Shown piece by piece: positions 18,309 to 26,736 of a DNA stretch of 64,000 nucleotides. Origin of the DNA: Streptosporangium roseum DSM 43021. Lineage in GTDB: Bacteria > Actinomycetota > Actinomycetes > Streptosporangiales > Streptosporangiaceae. The position numbers and the translations under genes are program-made. The notes beneath the pieces are model-generated. The model had not been told where the DNA came from and made no database searches. It saw only the letters and a program-made list of their open reading frames with translations. The DNA lies in assembly GCF_000024865.1 (NCBI RefSeq), contig NC_013595.1, positions 9,734,001 through 9,798,000 on the forward strand. The letters are read 5' to 3'. How positions within the stretch are numbered: position 1 is the first letter of the stretch; each line of letters begins with the position of its first letter.

Positions 18309-18557
18309 TCAGACGGTCAGCGGCACGGGGTGGATCTCGTCGGCCGGATGACCCGCCCGCTCATGGACCCGCTGGACGGCCTCCGCGTCGGGCGCCTCCG
18401 ACAGGCAGTAGATGACGCCCTCCGCCGGGTCCGCCCACGCGTGCTCGAAGGACACCCCTTCTTCGGCCTGGATGGCGAGGTCGGCGTCGTGGGCGTCACG
18501 GAACTGCTGGTCGGTGATGCCCGCCATGCCGTGATGGACGTCCATGAACTTCGTCAT
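18309..18557 (-). CDS. SCO4226-type small nickel-binding protein (DUF4242)
   Basis: 82 residues: MTKFMDVHHGMAGITDQQFR, then FEHAWADPAEGVIYCLSEAP and VHERAGHPADEIHPVPLTV. This is nearly the consensus of the DUF4242 family, whose Streptomyces coelicolor member SCO4226 is a ferredoxin-fold nickel-binding protein. His-8/His-9 and the conserved Cys and His residues are present. A strong AGGAGGA site lies upstream of ATG 18557. It stands alone between the IclR gene and a transposase scrap; function in metal handling is inferred from the family. Confidence 0.9.
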   Translation of the reverse strand: MTKFMDVHHGMAGITDQQFRDAHDADLAIQAEEGVSFEHAWADPAEGVIYCLSEAPDAEAVQRVHERAGHPADEIHPVPLTV

Positions 18558-18654
18558 GGCTTCCTCCTGAGGCAGCGGAACCGGCTGGCATGCCGGAACT
18601 CCTCCCAGCCTAGATCGGGCATAAAACACCAAAACACCCAAGCTTGTTCAAACG

Positions 18655-18765
18655 CTGGAATTCTTCCACTTCCGGCGCCCACAGGCCGTTCGAGCGCGCG
18701 TTCGCGTGGGTCAGCCGGTTCGAACGCCCGTCCATCCGCGACGAGGGGGCGGGGAGCGGCTACCG
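18655..18765 (+). pseudogene. Possible C-terminal remnant of an IS5-type transposase
   Basis: One frame reads HRPFERAFAWVSRFERPSIR, which resembles the RRWVVERTFAWLxxFRRLRIR motif at the C-terminus of IS5-family transposases. There is no start, no N-terminal part and no inverted repeat. The 237-base gap 18558-18794 otherwise holds only the promoter of the nickel-binding-type gene. Confidence 0.4.
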
Positions 18766-18794
18766 CCGCCCGGACCCGCCCGGCGAGACCCCGG

Positions 18795-20090
18795 TCAAGA
18801 GCGGCGGAACCCGGTGATCTCACGGTCACCGATCTTCGTCGCCCGGCTCGCGTCGAACGCCCGGTACCCGGCGATCGCGGCGGCGGCGGCCGCCGGGGCG
18901 ATGTTCGCGCAGACGATGGTCACGGCGGAGAGCCTGGCGCCGAGAAGCTCGACGAAGGGGCGCAGAGCGGGGTTGAACCGCGCCGCGATTCCCGCCCCCG
19001 CGATGGCTCCGAGGCTGGCGACGGAGAAGACGAGCGCGACCTTGTGGATGCGGTCGAGATCCTCGACCGTGTCGGAGAGCGCGTCGGACAGGCGGCGCAC
19101 CCTCTCGGCCAGATGGACGCCCGCGGCGACGAACTCGACCAGCCTCGCGTCGGCGGCGTCCATGGCGGGCCCGGCCCAGGCCGCCGTTATGGCCTCGCGG
19201 ACCAGGCCGGTGTCGTGCCCGAACGCCTCTCCGCAGTAGTAGGCGAGCTCGCCCCAGCCCGCGACCGCACGGTCGAGGTCCTCGTCCGAGGGGATGATCA
19301 TGGCGGTCCAGACGAGCCCACCGGCCATGGCCGCCCAGGAGAACGCCTTCGCGCGCGCCAGATTCGCCTGCGTGGCCTTACTGTACTTGGCGAGCTCCGA
19401 CAGCCTCCTCTCCCTCTCCGCGTGCAGACCATCCACCCTTTTGTACAAAGAATTCCGATATGCCGCATCCTTCTCACCGAGGTCGTTTGTCCAATTAGTG
19501 TCCTCCATATGGCTGACTATAGATTTGCCGACTCTGCCTATGCGCTTTTCCGCTGTATCATTGATTTCCCTTCTCCTGTCGAGGAGAAATGCACTCTCCT
19601 CCCTTTTTGTAAAGTTATGGATGGCGCGGCCCCCCATGCCCGCAGCCATGGCGGCCACCCCGGCGCCATACGACAGTGCGGTCGGGTTCATCAAGGATTC
19701 GGCGAACGACTCCATCTCATAATCGGAGTAACCCGAGGAAAAGGAAACTTCGCCGGGGTCCGCGTTCCGGGCCTCGGTCACGGCGTCGAGCACCCTGCGG
19801 ACACTCGCACCTTCGGCCCCGGCGTAGCTTTTCCGGGTCCTCCGCATCATCTCCGCCAGAGACGTGCCCTCGGTCTCGCCGTAGTTGAACTCCTGCTCAA
19901 GCTCCTCCCAGGTCTTCCCGTACTCGTGCCGGGCGGGCCACTCACCCGCTCCGCCCAGCGCCCAGGTGGGGAGAGCGACCGTGTCCCCCGAATACCTCAG
20001 CGTCCCGAGTCTTTCCGCCATGCCCTCCAAGCTCATCGCCACCTCGTTGAAGACACTTCCGTCATAGGCGAACCCATCGCCGGCAGTCAT
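18795..20090 (-). CDS. Unrecognised membrane-associated protein, WXG-like helical region
   Basis: 431 residues from ATG 20090 (a second ATG at 20108 would add six). The N-terminal half is charged and helical (MTAGDGFAYDGSVFNEVAMS; ERLGTLRYSGDT). Hydrophobic patches occur at about residue 160 (ALSYGAGVAAMAAGMGGRAI), 270 (AFSWAAMAGGLVWTAMIIPS) and 370-420 (VALVFSVASLGAIAGAGIAA; SAVTIVCANIAPAAAAAAIA). A stretch AAWAGPAMDAADARLVEFVA followed by a long helix recalls WXG100-type substrates. The section at 19430-19620 is clearly lower in GC and uses codons rare elsewhere here, suggesting transfer. No family recognised; an ESX-type secreted or membrane effector is a guess. Confidence 0.7.
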   Translation of the reverse strand: MTAGDGFAYDGSVFNEVAMSLEGMAERLGTLRYSGDTVALPTWALGGAGEWPARHEYGKTWEELEQEFNYGETEGTSLAEMMRRTRKSYAGAEGASVRRVLDAVTEARNADPGEVSFSSGYSDYEMESFAESLMNPTALSYGAGVAAMAAGMGGRAIHNFTKREESAFLLDRRREINDTAEKRIGRVGKSIVSHMEDTNWTNDLGEKDAAYRNSLYKRVDGLHAERERRLSELAKYSKATQANLARAKAFSWAAMAGGLVWTAMIIPSDEDLDRAVAGWGELAYYCGEAFGHDTGLVREAITAAWAGPAMDAADARLVEFVAAGVHLAERVRRLSDALSDTVEDLDRIHKVALVFSVASLGAIAGAGIAARFNPALRPFVELLGARLSAVTIVCANIAPAAAAAAIAGYRAFDASRATKIGDREITGFRRS

Positions 20091-20108
20091 CCGGTCACCC
20101 CATCTCAT

Positions 20109-20376
20109 GAGTCGGCGTACGGCCTCCAGAACCCCTGGAGCACGTCCCCCGGCATCCGTCGCAGCCGACGATAGTGATCAACTCGCGGGCTTCAAAGAGA
20201 TGATCACGGGTCGGGACGATCACACCGGCGGCACCGATCGGCCACCGTTCGGGAGGAACACGGCAAAGCCAGCGCCAAAAGGCGTAACACGGCGATTCCG
20301 GATGACATCTTCCCTGGTCAGCGGCTTACGCTGAACAGCACTTGATGGCCGAACCCGTCGAAGGGACAGGGTCCTC
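20109..20376. other. Intergenic region upstream of the ferredoxin-P450 cassette
   Basis: No gene seen. It contains the only space for promoters of the divergent unknown protein and of the ferredoxin operon; AGGGACAGGG just before 20377 is the likely ribosome site of the ferredoxin gene. Confidence 0.5.
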
Positions 20377-20628
20377 ATGAGGCTCGTCGTCGATCTCAAC
20401 CGGTGCCAGGGATACGCGCAGTGCGCCTTCCTCGCGCCGGACGTGTTCACCATGCACGGTGAGGAGGCGCTGATGTACGACCCCGGCGCCGACGAGGCCC
20501 GGCGCGAGCAGGTCATGAGGGCCGCGGCCGCGTGCCCGGTCCAGGCCATCCTCGTCGACCAGGTCGACGCGCCGGGCACGCCGGAGCGGCCGATCGCGCT
20601 GGAGAGGGCGGGGACCGATGGCCGTTGA
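20377..20628 (+). CDS. Ferredoxin, 3Fe-4S type, P450 electron donor
   Basis: 83 residues. Cys10-x5-Cys16 in RCQGYAQCAFLAPDVF and a later AACPVQAI (Cys about 54) give the three-cysteine pattern of actinobacterial P450 ferredoxins; only three ligands suggest a 3Fe-4S cluster. It carries single electrons from the reductase to a P450. Its 3' end overlaps the reductase gene by 11 bases, and the P450 follows, so the three form one operon and one electron-transfer chain. Confidence 0.92.
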   Translation: MRLVVDLNRCQGYAQCAFLAPDVFTMHGEEALMYDPGADEARREQVMRAAAACPVQAILVDQVDAPGTPERPIALERAGTDGR

Positions 20629-22012
20629 CGGGTCCGACAAGGCGTTCAGGCGACACGGCCGCGTGGTCGTCGTCGGCGCCTCCCTGGCGGGCCTGCGGGC
20701 CGCGGAGACCCTGCGCGAGGAGGGCTTCACGGGGTCGCTGACCATGATCGGAGACGAGCCGCACGAGCCGTACGACCGGCCGCCGCTGTCCAAGCAGGTC
20801 CTGCTCGGCAAGGTGCCCGCAGACGGCACGGCCCTTCCCCGGCGCCGCGCGATCGACGCGGAGTGGCGGCTCGGGGTCGCCGCCGCCGGACTGGACCTGA
20901 CCGGCAAGCGGGTGCGCCTGGCCGACGGGCAGGAGGTCGGCTTCGACCGCCTGCTGATCGCGACCGGCACCCGTGCCCGGCCGTGGCCGAGGGACGCGGA
21001 GGCCGACCTTGACGGCGTCTTCGTCCTGCGCACCAGCGACGACGCCGCCCGGCTGAACCGGAGGCTGGCCGCCAGGCCCCGCCGGGTGCTGGTCGTCGGC
21101 GCCGGGTTCACCGGCTCCGAGGTCGCCTCCGCCTGCCGCGAGCGGGGGCTGGAGGTCACGGTCGCCGAGCGCGGCCCGGCCCCCCTCGTGGGCGCGCTCG
21201 GCGGCGTCGTCGGCGCGGTCGCGGCGGAGCTCCAGCGTGAGCACGGTGTCGACCTGCGCTGCTGCATCACGGTGACCGCGCTCGAAGGCGATCCGGCCGG
21301 ACGGCTCAGGCGCGCCCACCTGTCCGACGGCGGCACGCTGGACGTCGACGTGGCGGTGATCGCGCTCGGGGCGATGCGCAACACCGAGTGGCTCGCGGGT
21401 TCCGGGCTCGGCGCCGGCCCGCGGGGCGTCGCTTGCGACGCCGGGTGCCGGGCCTTCGACGTGCACGGCATCGTCACCGACGACATCTTCGTCGCCGGCG
21501 ACGTCGCCCGGTCCCCGCACCCGCTCTTCGGCTACCAGTTCCTCTCCCTGGAGCACTGGGGCAACGCGGTCGCGCAGGCCGAGGTCGCCGCCCACAACAT
21601 GATCAGCCGCGGCCCCGACCGCCGCCCCCACCTGTGGGTGCCGGCCTTCTGGTCCGCCCAGTTCGGGGTGAACATCAAGTCCGTCGGCGTGCCGCCCATG
21701 GGTGACGAGATCATCGTCACCCAGGGGTCGCTCGCCGAGCACCGCTTCGCCGCGGCCTACGGCCACCAGGGCCGCGTCATCGCCGCGGTCACCTTCGACC
21801 ACGCCAGATGGATCGACTTCTACCGCGAGCAGATCGAGTCGGCCGCGCCGTTCCCGCCCGACTTCACCAACGTCGACCGGCGGCCCGAGGGCCTGCGGCC
21901 GGTCGGGGCCGACTTCCCGGACCCCGCCCTGCCCACCCACGGCCCCACCGTCACCCTGAGCGGCTACTCGCCCAGCGATCGGCGGGTCGTCTTCACCCCG
22001 GCCCGTGCCTGA
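20618..22012 (+). CDS. NAD(P)H-dependent ferredoxin reductase (FAD)
   Basis: 464 residues. The N-terminal FAD motif VVVVGASLAGLRAAETLREE is followed by EPHEPYDRPPLSKQVLLG, the hallmark of putidaredoxin-reductase-like enzymes. The NAD(P) motif VLVVGAGFTGSEVASACRER and the second FAD motif IFVAGDVARSPHPLFGYQ are intact. The C-terminal extension after the reductase domain (about 60 residues) is longer than in putidaredoxin reductase. It passes electrons from NAD(P)H to the ferredoxin encoded just upstream. Confidence 0.92.
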   Translation: MAVDGSDKAFRRHGRVVVVGASLAGLRAAETLREEGFTGSLTMIGDEPHEPYDRPPLSKQVLLGKVPADGTALPRRRAIDAEWRLGVAAAGLDLTGKRVRLADGQEVGFDRLLIATGTRARPWPRDAEADLDGVFVLRTSDDAARLNRRLAARPRRVLVVGAGFTGSEVASACRERGLEVTVAERGPAPLVGALGGVVGAVAAELQREHGVDLRCCITVTALEGDPAGRLRRAHLSDGGTLDVDVAVIALGAMRNTEWLAGSGLGAGPRGVACDAGCRAFDVHGIVTDDIFVAGDVARSPHPLFGYQFLSLEHWGNAVAQAEVAAHNMISRGPDRRPHLWVPAFWSAQFGVNIKSVGVPPMGDEIIVTQGSLAEHRFAAAYGHQGRVIAAVTFDHARWIDFYREQIESAAPFPPDFTNVDRRPEGLRPVGADFPDPALPTHGPTVTLSGYSPSDRRVVFTPARA

Positions 22013-22033
22013 CGACGAGCGCCCAGGCCGACC

Positions 22034-23290
22034 ATGTTCAAGGACTCCGCCATGCCATCGGGAACCCTGCTGCACCAGATCACCGACTACGCCAGCCGCG
22101 CCGATCCGTACCCTCTCTACGCCGAGCTCCGCAGGACGCCGGTGTCGCGGCAGGACGACGGCGTCTACGCTGTCAGCACCTACTGGGAGATCGTCAGCCT
22201 GCTCCGCGACCCGCGGCTCAGCTCCGACGCGCGCAACCGCGCCGCCCAGCCGGGTGAGGTCCTCCCGCCGGAGGAGGACACGACCCTTCCCCCCAGCTTC
22301 CTCCGGCTCGACCCGCCCGAGCACGACCGGCTGCGCCGCCTGGCGACCCGGCCGTTCGGGCCGCCGCACTGCCCCCGGCGGGTCCACGACATGGGCGGCG
22401 AGCTGGCCCGGATGGTGTCCGGCCTGGTCGACGGCTTCCAGGGCAGGGACCGGGTCGACATCGTCGAGGACTTCGCCTACCCCTTCCCCGTGATGGTGAT
22501 CTGCAAGCTGCTGGGGGTGCCGCACCAGGACGAGGCGCTCTTCCACGGCTGGGCCGAGACGATCGTCGCCGCCCTCGACCCCAACCCCGCCGAGGGCCCC
22601 GCCGAGCGGCAGCGCGTCGCCCAGCAGGCCCGCTCCGAGCTGGGCGCCTACCTCGCCGGGCTCATCTCGGAGCACCGCCGCGCGCCCGGCGACGACATGC
22701 TCTCCGCCCTGGTCACCGACCACGGCCCCGACGGGCTGATGTCACCGGTGGAGGTGATCACCACCGCCGTCCTGCTCCTCATCGCCGGCCACGAGACCAC
22801 CGTCAACCTCATCACCAACGGGATGCTCACGCTGCTGCGCCACCCGGAGGCGCTCAAGCGGCTGCGGGCCGACCCCGACCTGGCCGTCCCGCTCGTGGAG
22901 GAGCTGCTGCGCTACGAGCCGCCGGTGCAGCTGCTGCCCCAGCGCACCGCCCTCGCCGACATCGACATCGCCGGCACCGTCATCCCCGCCGGCGCGCCCA
23001 TCTGGCTCGTTCTGGCCTCCGGCAACCGGGACCCCAGGCGTTTCCGCGACCCCGACCGGTTCGACCCCCTGCGCCGGGACAACGAGCACCTCGGCTTCGG
23101 CAACGGCATCCACTACTGCTTCGGCGCGCCCCTCGCCCGGCTGGAGGCGCAGCTCGCGCTGACCGAGCTCGCCCGGCGGCTGGAGGACCCGCGGCTCGTG
23201 GAGGACCCGCCGCCGTACCGGCAGAACCCGGTCCTGCGCGGCCCCCGGCACCTCCCCGTCGCCTTCGGCGGCCTCGCGGCCCAGCGGTGA
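22034..23290 (+). CDS. Cytochrome P450 monooxygenase of a three-component system
   Basis: 418 residues. The I-helix oxygen motif is LLIAGHETTVNLITNG, the ExxR region is EELLRYEPPVQLLPQR, and the heme loop is LGFGNGIHYCFGAPLARLE with the cysteine ligand. It lies 21 bases after the reductase, so its redox partners are encoded in the same operon. An alternative ATG at 22052 would shorten it by six residues. Substrate unknown; it resembles actinobacterial CYP107-like enzymes that hydroxylate lipophilic compounds. Confidence 0.92.
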   Translation: MFKDSAMPSGTLLHQITDYASRADPYPLYAELRRTPVSRQDDGVYAVSTYWEIVSLLRDPRLSSDARNRAAQPGEVLPPEEDTTLPPSFLRLDPPEHDRLRRLATRPFGPPHCPRRVHDMGGELARMVSGLVDGFQGRDRVDIVEDFAYPFPVMVICKLLGVPHQDEALFHGWAETIVAALDPNPAEGPAERQRVAQQARSELGAYLAGLISEHRRAPGDDMLSALVTDHGPDGLMSPVEVITTAVLLLIAGHETTVNLITNGMLTLLRHPEALKRLRADPDLAVPLVEELLRYEPPVQLLPQRTALADIDIAGTVIPAGAPIWLVLASGNRDPRRFRDPDRFDPLRRDNEHLGFGNGIHYCFGAPLARLEAQLALTELARRLEDPRLVEDPPPYRQNPVLRGPRHLPVAFGGLAAQR

Positions 23291-23350
23291 GGACCGGGAA
23301 TTCACCTGTTCGGGATGGTCTCATCGCCGGACGGGGGTAGGCGAGGAAGT

Positions 23351-25069
23351 ATGCGTTACCACGCTGTGGCATGCGACTACGACGGGACGCTGGCCGCAGA
23401 CGGTCACGTCGACGACGGCACCGTGGCCGCCCTCGAACGCCTCGTGCGCTCCGGGCGGCGGCTGCTGCTGGTCACCGGCCGGCAGATCGACGAGCTCAGA
23501 CGGGACTTCGGGCGGCTGGACCTGTTCGACCGGATCGTCGCCGAGAACGGGGCCGTGCTGTACCGCCCCAGGGAGCCCGCGGAGCAGGCGACCTCGCCCC
23601 TGGCCGAGGGGCCGCCCGCCGCGCTCGTCGAGCGCCTGCGCGACCTGGGCGTGGAACCGCTCGGTGTCGGCTCGGTGATCGTGGCCACCTGGGAGCCCAA
23701 CGGCGAGACCGTTCTCCACGCGATCCGCGACCTCGGCCTGGAGATGCAGGTGATCTTCAACAAGGGCGCGATCATGGTCCTGCCCTCGGGGATGAACAAG
23801 GCCAGCGGCCTGGCCGCCGCCCTGGCGGAACTCGGGATATCGGAGCACAGCACGGTGGGCGTGGGCGACGCCGAGAACGACCACGCGTTCCTGGCGGCCT
23901 GCGAGTGCGCGGTGGCGGTGGCCAACGCGCTCCCCGCCGTCAAGGAACGCTGCGACCTGGTGACCGGGCGGGACCACGGCGCCGGGGTCACCGAGCTGGT
24001 CGACCGCCTTCTCGCGGACGACCTGGCCGGCGTGGACGTCGTGCGGCACCGCCTCCCGCTCGGCACCGGTGCGGCCGGCCAGGTGTCCGTCCCGCCGTAC
24101 GGCCTGCGGCTGCTGGTCGCCGGGCCCTCGCACAGCGGCAAGTCCACCGTCACCGCCGCGCTGCTGGAGCGTGTCGCCGGGGCCGGCTACCAGTTCTGCC
24201 TGATCGATCCGGAGGGGGACTACGCCGACGGGGTCGAGGGCGCGGTCGTGCTGGGCGACGCCCGGCGCGCGCCCACCGGCGAGGAGGTGCTCCGGCTGCT
24301 GGAGGACGTCCGGCAGAGCGTCGTGGTCAACCTGCTGGGCCTGTCCATCGACGACCGGCCGGGCTTCTTCGAGGCGTTGCTGCCCCGCCTGTCGGCGCTG
24401 TGCGCCCGCCAGGGGCACCCGCACTGGCTGGTGGTCGACGAGGCCCACCACATGATGCCCGAGGGCTTCGGCCTGCAGCCGGCCGGGCTGCTGGGCGAGA
24501 TGGGCGGGCTGCTGCTGGTCACCGTGCACCCCGGCGCGGTCAGCGAGCCGGTCGTGCGGGCGCTCAACGCGGTCGTCGCGGTGGGGGAGCGCCCGGGGGA
24601 CATCCTCGGCACGTTCGCCGCCGCCACCGGCCAGGACATGTCCCACCGGGACTTCCCCGACCTGCCGACCGGGGAGCTGCTGTTCTGGGAGCTCGGCGGC
24701 GAGCCGGTCCGGGTGGAGCTGATCCCGCCCGAGGAGGAGCGCCGCCGGCACCGCCGCAAGTACGCGACCGGCGAGCTCGGGGAGGACAAGAGCTTCTACT
24801 TCCGCGGCCCCCGGGAGGCGCTGAACCTGCGGGCCGACAACCTCACGGCGTTCTGCCGCCTCGCCGAAGGCGTCGACGACGACACGTGGACCTATCACCT
24901 GGGCCGGGGCGACTACTCGCGATGGCTGGCGGAACAGGTCAAGGACGAGGAGCTGGCGGCCGAGGTGGCCGGGGTCGAACGGGCTCCCGGAGAGTCTGCC
25001 GCCGAGACCAGAAGGCGCGTGTGCGAGCTCATCGAGGCCCGGTACACCGCCCCCGCCGAACCCACCTGA
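23351..25069 (+). CDS. HAD-superfamily phosphatase fused to a HerA/DUF87-like ATPase
   Basis: 572 residues. Residues 1-225 are a Cof-type HAD phosphatase: nucleophile motif CDYDGTLAADG, VTGRQIDELRRDFG, cap region, then GVGDAENDHAFLAAC as motif IV. Residues 245-500 are an additional P-loop ATPase: Walker A AGPSHSGKSTVTAALLE near 258 and Walker B HWLVVDEAHHMMPEGF near 358, typical of HerA/DUF87 proteins. A conserved C-terminal tail includes RADNLTAFCRLAEGVDDDTW. The joint activity is unknown; it might couple removal of a sugar or nucleotide phosphate to ATP-driven work. ATG 23351 follows GAGGAA. It stands alone after the P450 gene. Confidence 0.9.
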   Translation: MRYHAVACDYDGTLAADGHVDDGTVAALERLVRSGRRLLLVTGRQIDELRRDFGRLDLFDRIVAENGAVLYRPREPAEQATSPLAEGPPAALVERLRDLGVEPLGVGSVIVATWEPNGETVLHAIRDLGLEMQVIFNKGAIMVLPSGMNKASGLAAALAELGISEHSTVGVGDAENDHAFLAACECAVAVANALPAVKERCDLVTGRDHGAGVTELVDRLLADDLAGVDVVRHRLPLGTGAAGQVSVPPYGLRLLVAGPSHSGKSTVTAALLERVAGAGYQFCLIDPEGDYADGVEGAVVLGDARRAPTGEEVLRLLEDVRQSVVVNLLGLSIDDRPGFFEALLPRLSALCARQGHPHWLVVDEAHHMMPEGFGLQPAGLLGEMGGLLLVTVHPGAVSEPVVRALNAVVAVGERPGDILGTFAAATGQDMSHRDFPDLPTGELLFWELGGEPVRVELIPPEEERRRHRRKYATGELGEDKSFYFRGPREALNLRADNLTAFCRLAEGVDDDTWTYHLGRGDYSRWLAEQVKDEELAAEVAGVERAPGESAAETRRRVCELIEARYTAPAEPT

Positions 25070-25151
25070 GAGCGCGGGGCCGCCCCCGTATCGGCGGGCC
25101 CCTGTCCCGCCTCCCCGGACACCTTCTCCCACCACTATCGTGCGATTTGCC

Positions 25152-25169
25152 ATAATTCATAGGAATTAT
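25152..25169. promoter_or_regulatory. AT-rich dyad upstream of the WXG100-like gene
   Basis: A perfect 7-bp inverted repeat, ATAATTC at 25152-25158 and GAATTAT at 25163-25169, lies in an unusually AT-rich stretch 60-80 bases before the WXG100-like gene. It could be an operator or promoter element; no factor is known. Confidence 0.4.
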
Positions 25170-25230
25170 CGATCACATCAGGCAATAATCCATGTTTCTG
25201 ATGACAGGGCGAGCCGTACGGGGGTGCACG

Positions 25231-25548
25231 GTGGGGCGCGAGCTGCAGGTCGATCAGGTGTCGTTGAGCGGTGCCGGGCAGCGCATGCGAGAGCCGGTCG
25301 ATCTGTTCGGGCAGCACACGGACGCGTTGCTGAAGGCCGTCGCCGGCGGCGAACGCTCTCCATGGGGGATCGGCGTCATCGGCATGGTCATGGACCAGAT
25401 CAACGAAACGCTCGCCCAGGCATGCGGTCACCTTCACGCCAACCTCGACATGACCGGCACGGGCGTCCGGGAGATGGGCGACCAGGCACGTGCCACCGAG
25501 TCGCTCAACATGGCCACCGTCCAGGATCTGGATCCGTCCATCCGATGA
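25231..25548 (+). CDS. WXG100/ESX-like small helical protein
   Basis: 105 residues from GTG 25231, which follows a GGGGGTG ribosome site; an ATG at 25192 would add 13 poor-quality residues. The protein is two amphipathic helices around a turn: VGRELQVDQVSLSGAGQRMR, then ALLKAVAGGERSPWGIGVIG and MVMDQINETLAQACGHLHAN. Length, helix-turn-helix form and the SPWGIG turn fit the ESX/WXG100 group of type VII-secreted partners. It precedes an ADP-ribosyltransferase-like gene by 85 bases and is probably its secretion partner. Confidence 0.7.
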   Translation: MGRELQVDQVSLSGAGQRMREPVDLFGQHTDALLKAVAGGERSPWGIGVIGMVMDQINETLAQACGHLHANLDMTGTGVREMGDQARATESLNMATVQDLDPSIR

Positions 25549-25633
25549 CACCTGCCGTGAGCCGGCCGTCCCGAACGGGACCGGTCAGGGAGATGACGGC
25601 CGGACGGCGGCGTGGCGGGCGGGGGGCGGCCCG

Positions 25634-26677
25634 ATGGCGGTGATGCTTCCGGCCGGGCTGGAGACCGCGTTCGGGATGCTGGGCGTGCCGTGGCCCACCG
25701 AGGACGAGGACAGGCTGCGCGAATGCGCCACCGCCTACCGGTCCTGTGCCACCACGATCACCGCCGACGTCATCCCGGGCACGCAGGGCGCCGTCCGGTT
25801 CGCCGCCGCGGACAACGCCGGCGACGACGTCGACGCGCTCACCGCCTTCTGGGCCGACTACCACCGCGAAGGCGACGACTCCGCGCACCTGTCCAGTCTC
25901 GCCACCACCCTGCACGCCCTGGCCGACACCCACGACGGGTTCGCCACCCTCGTCGAGATCCTCAAGAAGGTCCTCATCGTCGCGGCCGGGATCGTGGCCG
26001 CCATCCTGGCGTGGGCCGTCGCGGCGTCCGCCTTCACCTTCGGCATGGCCGCCGTCCAGGCGCGTACGGCCGTCTTCGGCTCGCGGGTGTTCGCCCAGCG
26101 CGCGGTGGCCGTCTTCCGCCGCGAACTCGGACGGTTCTTCAGCAGGACCCTGGCCCGAGGCGTCGCGGCCCGGCTCCGCCGCATCCTCGCCGCCAAACCC
26201 CCCAGCCAGCTGCGGATGCGGTTCGGTGGACGGCCGGATCCGCTGCGGGCGGCGGCCAACCGGAACGTCAACGTCAAGGCGATCACCCCCGCTCCGGTCT
26301 GGCGCACCGACCGGCTCATCCTCCGGCGCGCGGACGACCGCCACCCCGACGAGGTCTTCGGACCGGGCTTCCACCCCCGGCGCCCCGACAACACCGATCT
26401 CGAATCCCATCTGCGGTTCGAGGAGTCGGCGTTCGTCAGCACCACCCGGCTGTCCAATCCGATGGACATATTCCCCATGCGATATCTCTACGACGTGGAC
26501 GCGCCGGGCGGGATCGACCTCTCCCAGACCATGGGCACCGCCCTTCGCACCGGACACCAGCAGGAGGTGGCGTTCCCCGGCGGGGTCGAAGGGCGGTTCA
26601 TCAAGGGGGCGCGCCCCTACGACGCCGCGACGGAGACGTTCGGGGACTACGTGAACAATCCCCACTACCGCCCCTGA
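25634..26677 (+). CDS. Putative ADP-ribosyltransferase toxin with WXG-like N-terminus
   Basis: 347 residues. Residues 1-105 are helical (AFGMLGVPWPTEDEDRLREC; FWADYHREGDDSAHLSSLAT) like the N-terminal export domains of type VII polymorphic toxins. A membrane-like segment follows (VLIVAAGIVAAILAWAVAAS). The C-terminal 125 residues resemble scabin/pierisin-type ADP-ribosyltransferases: Arg in LILRRADDRHPDEVFGPGF (231/232), the FVSTTR strand (267-272) and QQE (309-311) form the R-S-[QE]xE triad. A DNA or protein target is possible. No immunity gene is recognisable next to it. The start at 25634 has G-rich ribosome sequence upstream. Confidence 0.72.
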   Translation: MAVMLPAGLETAFGMLGVPWPTEDEDRLRECATAYRSCATTITADVIPGTQGAVRFAAADNAGDDVDALTAFWADYHREGDDSAHLSSLATTLHALADTHDGFATLVEILKKVLIVAAGIVAAILAWAVAASAFTFGMAAVQARTAVFGSRVFAQRAVAVFRRELGRFFSRTLARGVAARLRRILAAKPPSQLRMRFGGRPDPLRAAANRNVNVKAITPAPVWRTDRLILRRADDRHPDEVFGPGFHPRRPDNTDLESHLRFEESAFVSTTRLSNPMDIFPMRYLYDVDAPGGIDLSQTMGTALRTGHQQEVAFPGGVEGRFIKGARPYDAATETFGDYVNNPHYRP

Positions 26678-26736
26678 CCTCTGGTCGAGCCCATCGGCGG
26701 GGTTGCCGGCAGCTTCCGGGGTGAGGACGTGCGGCC

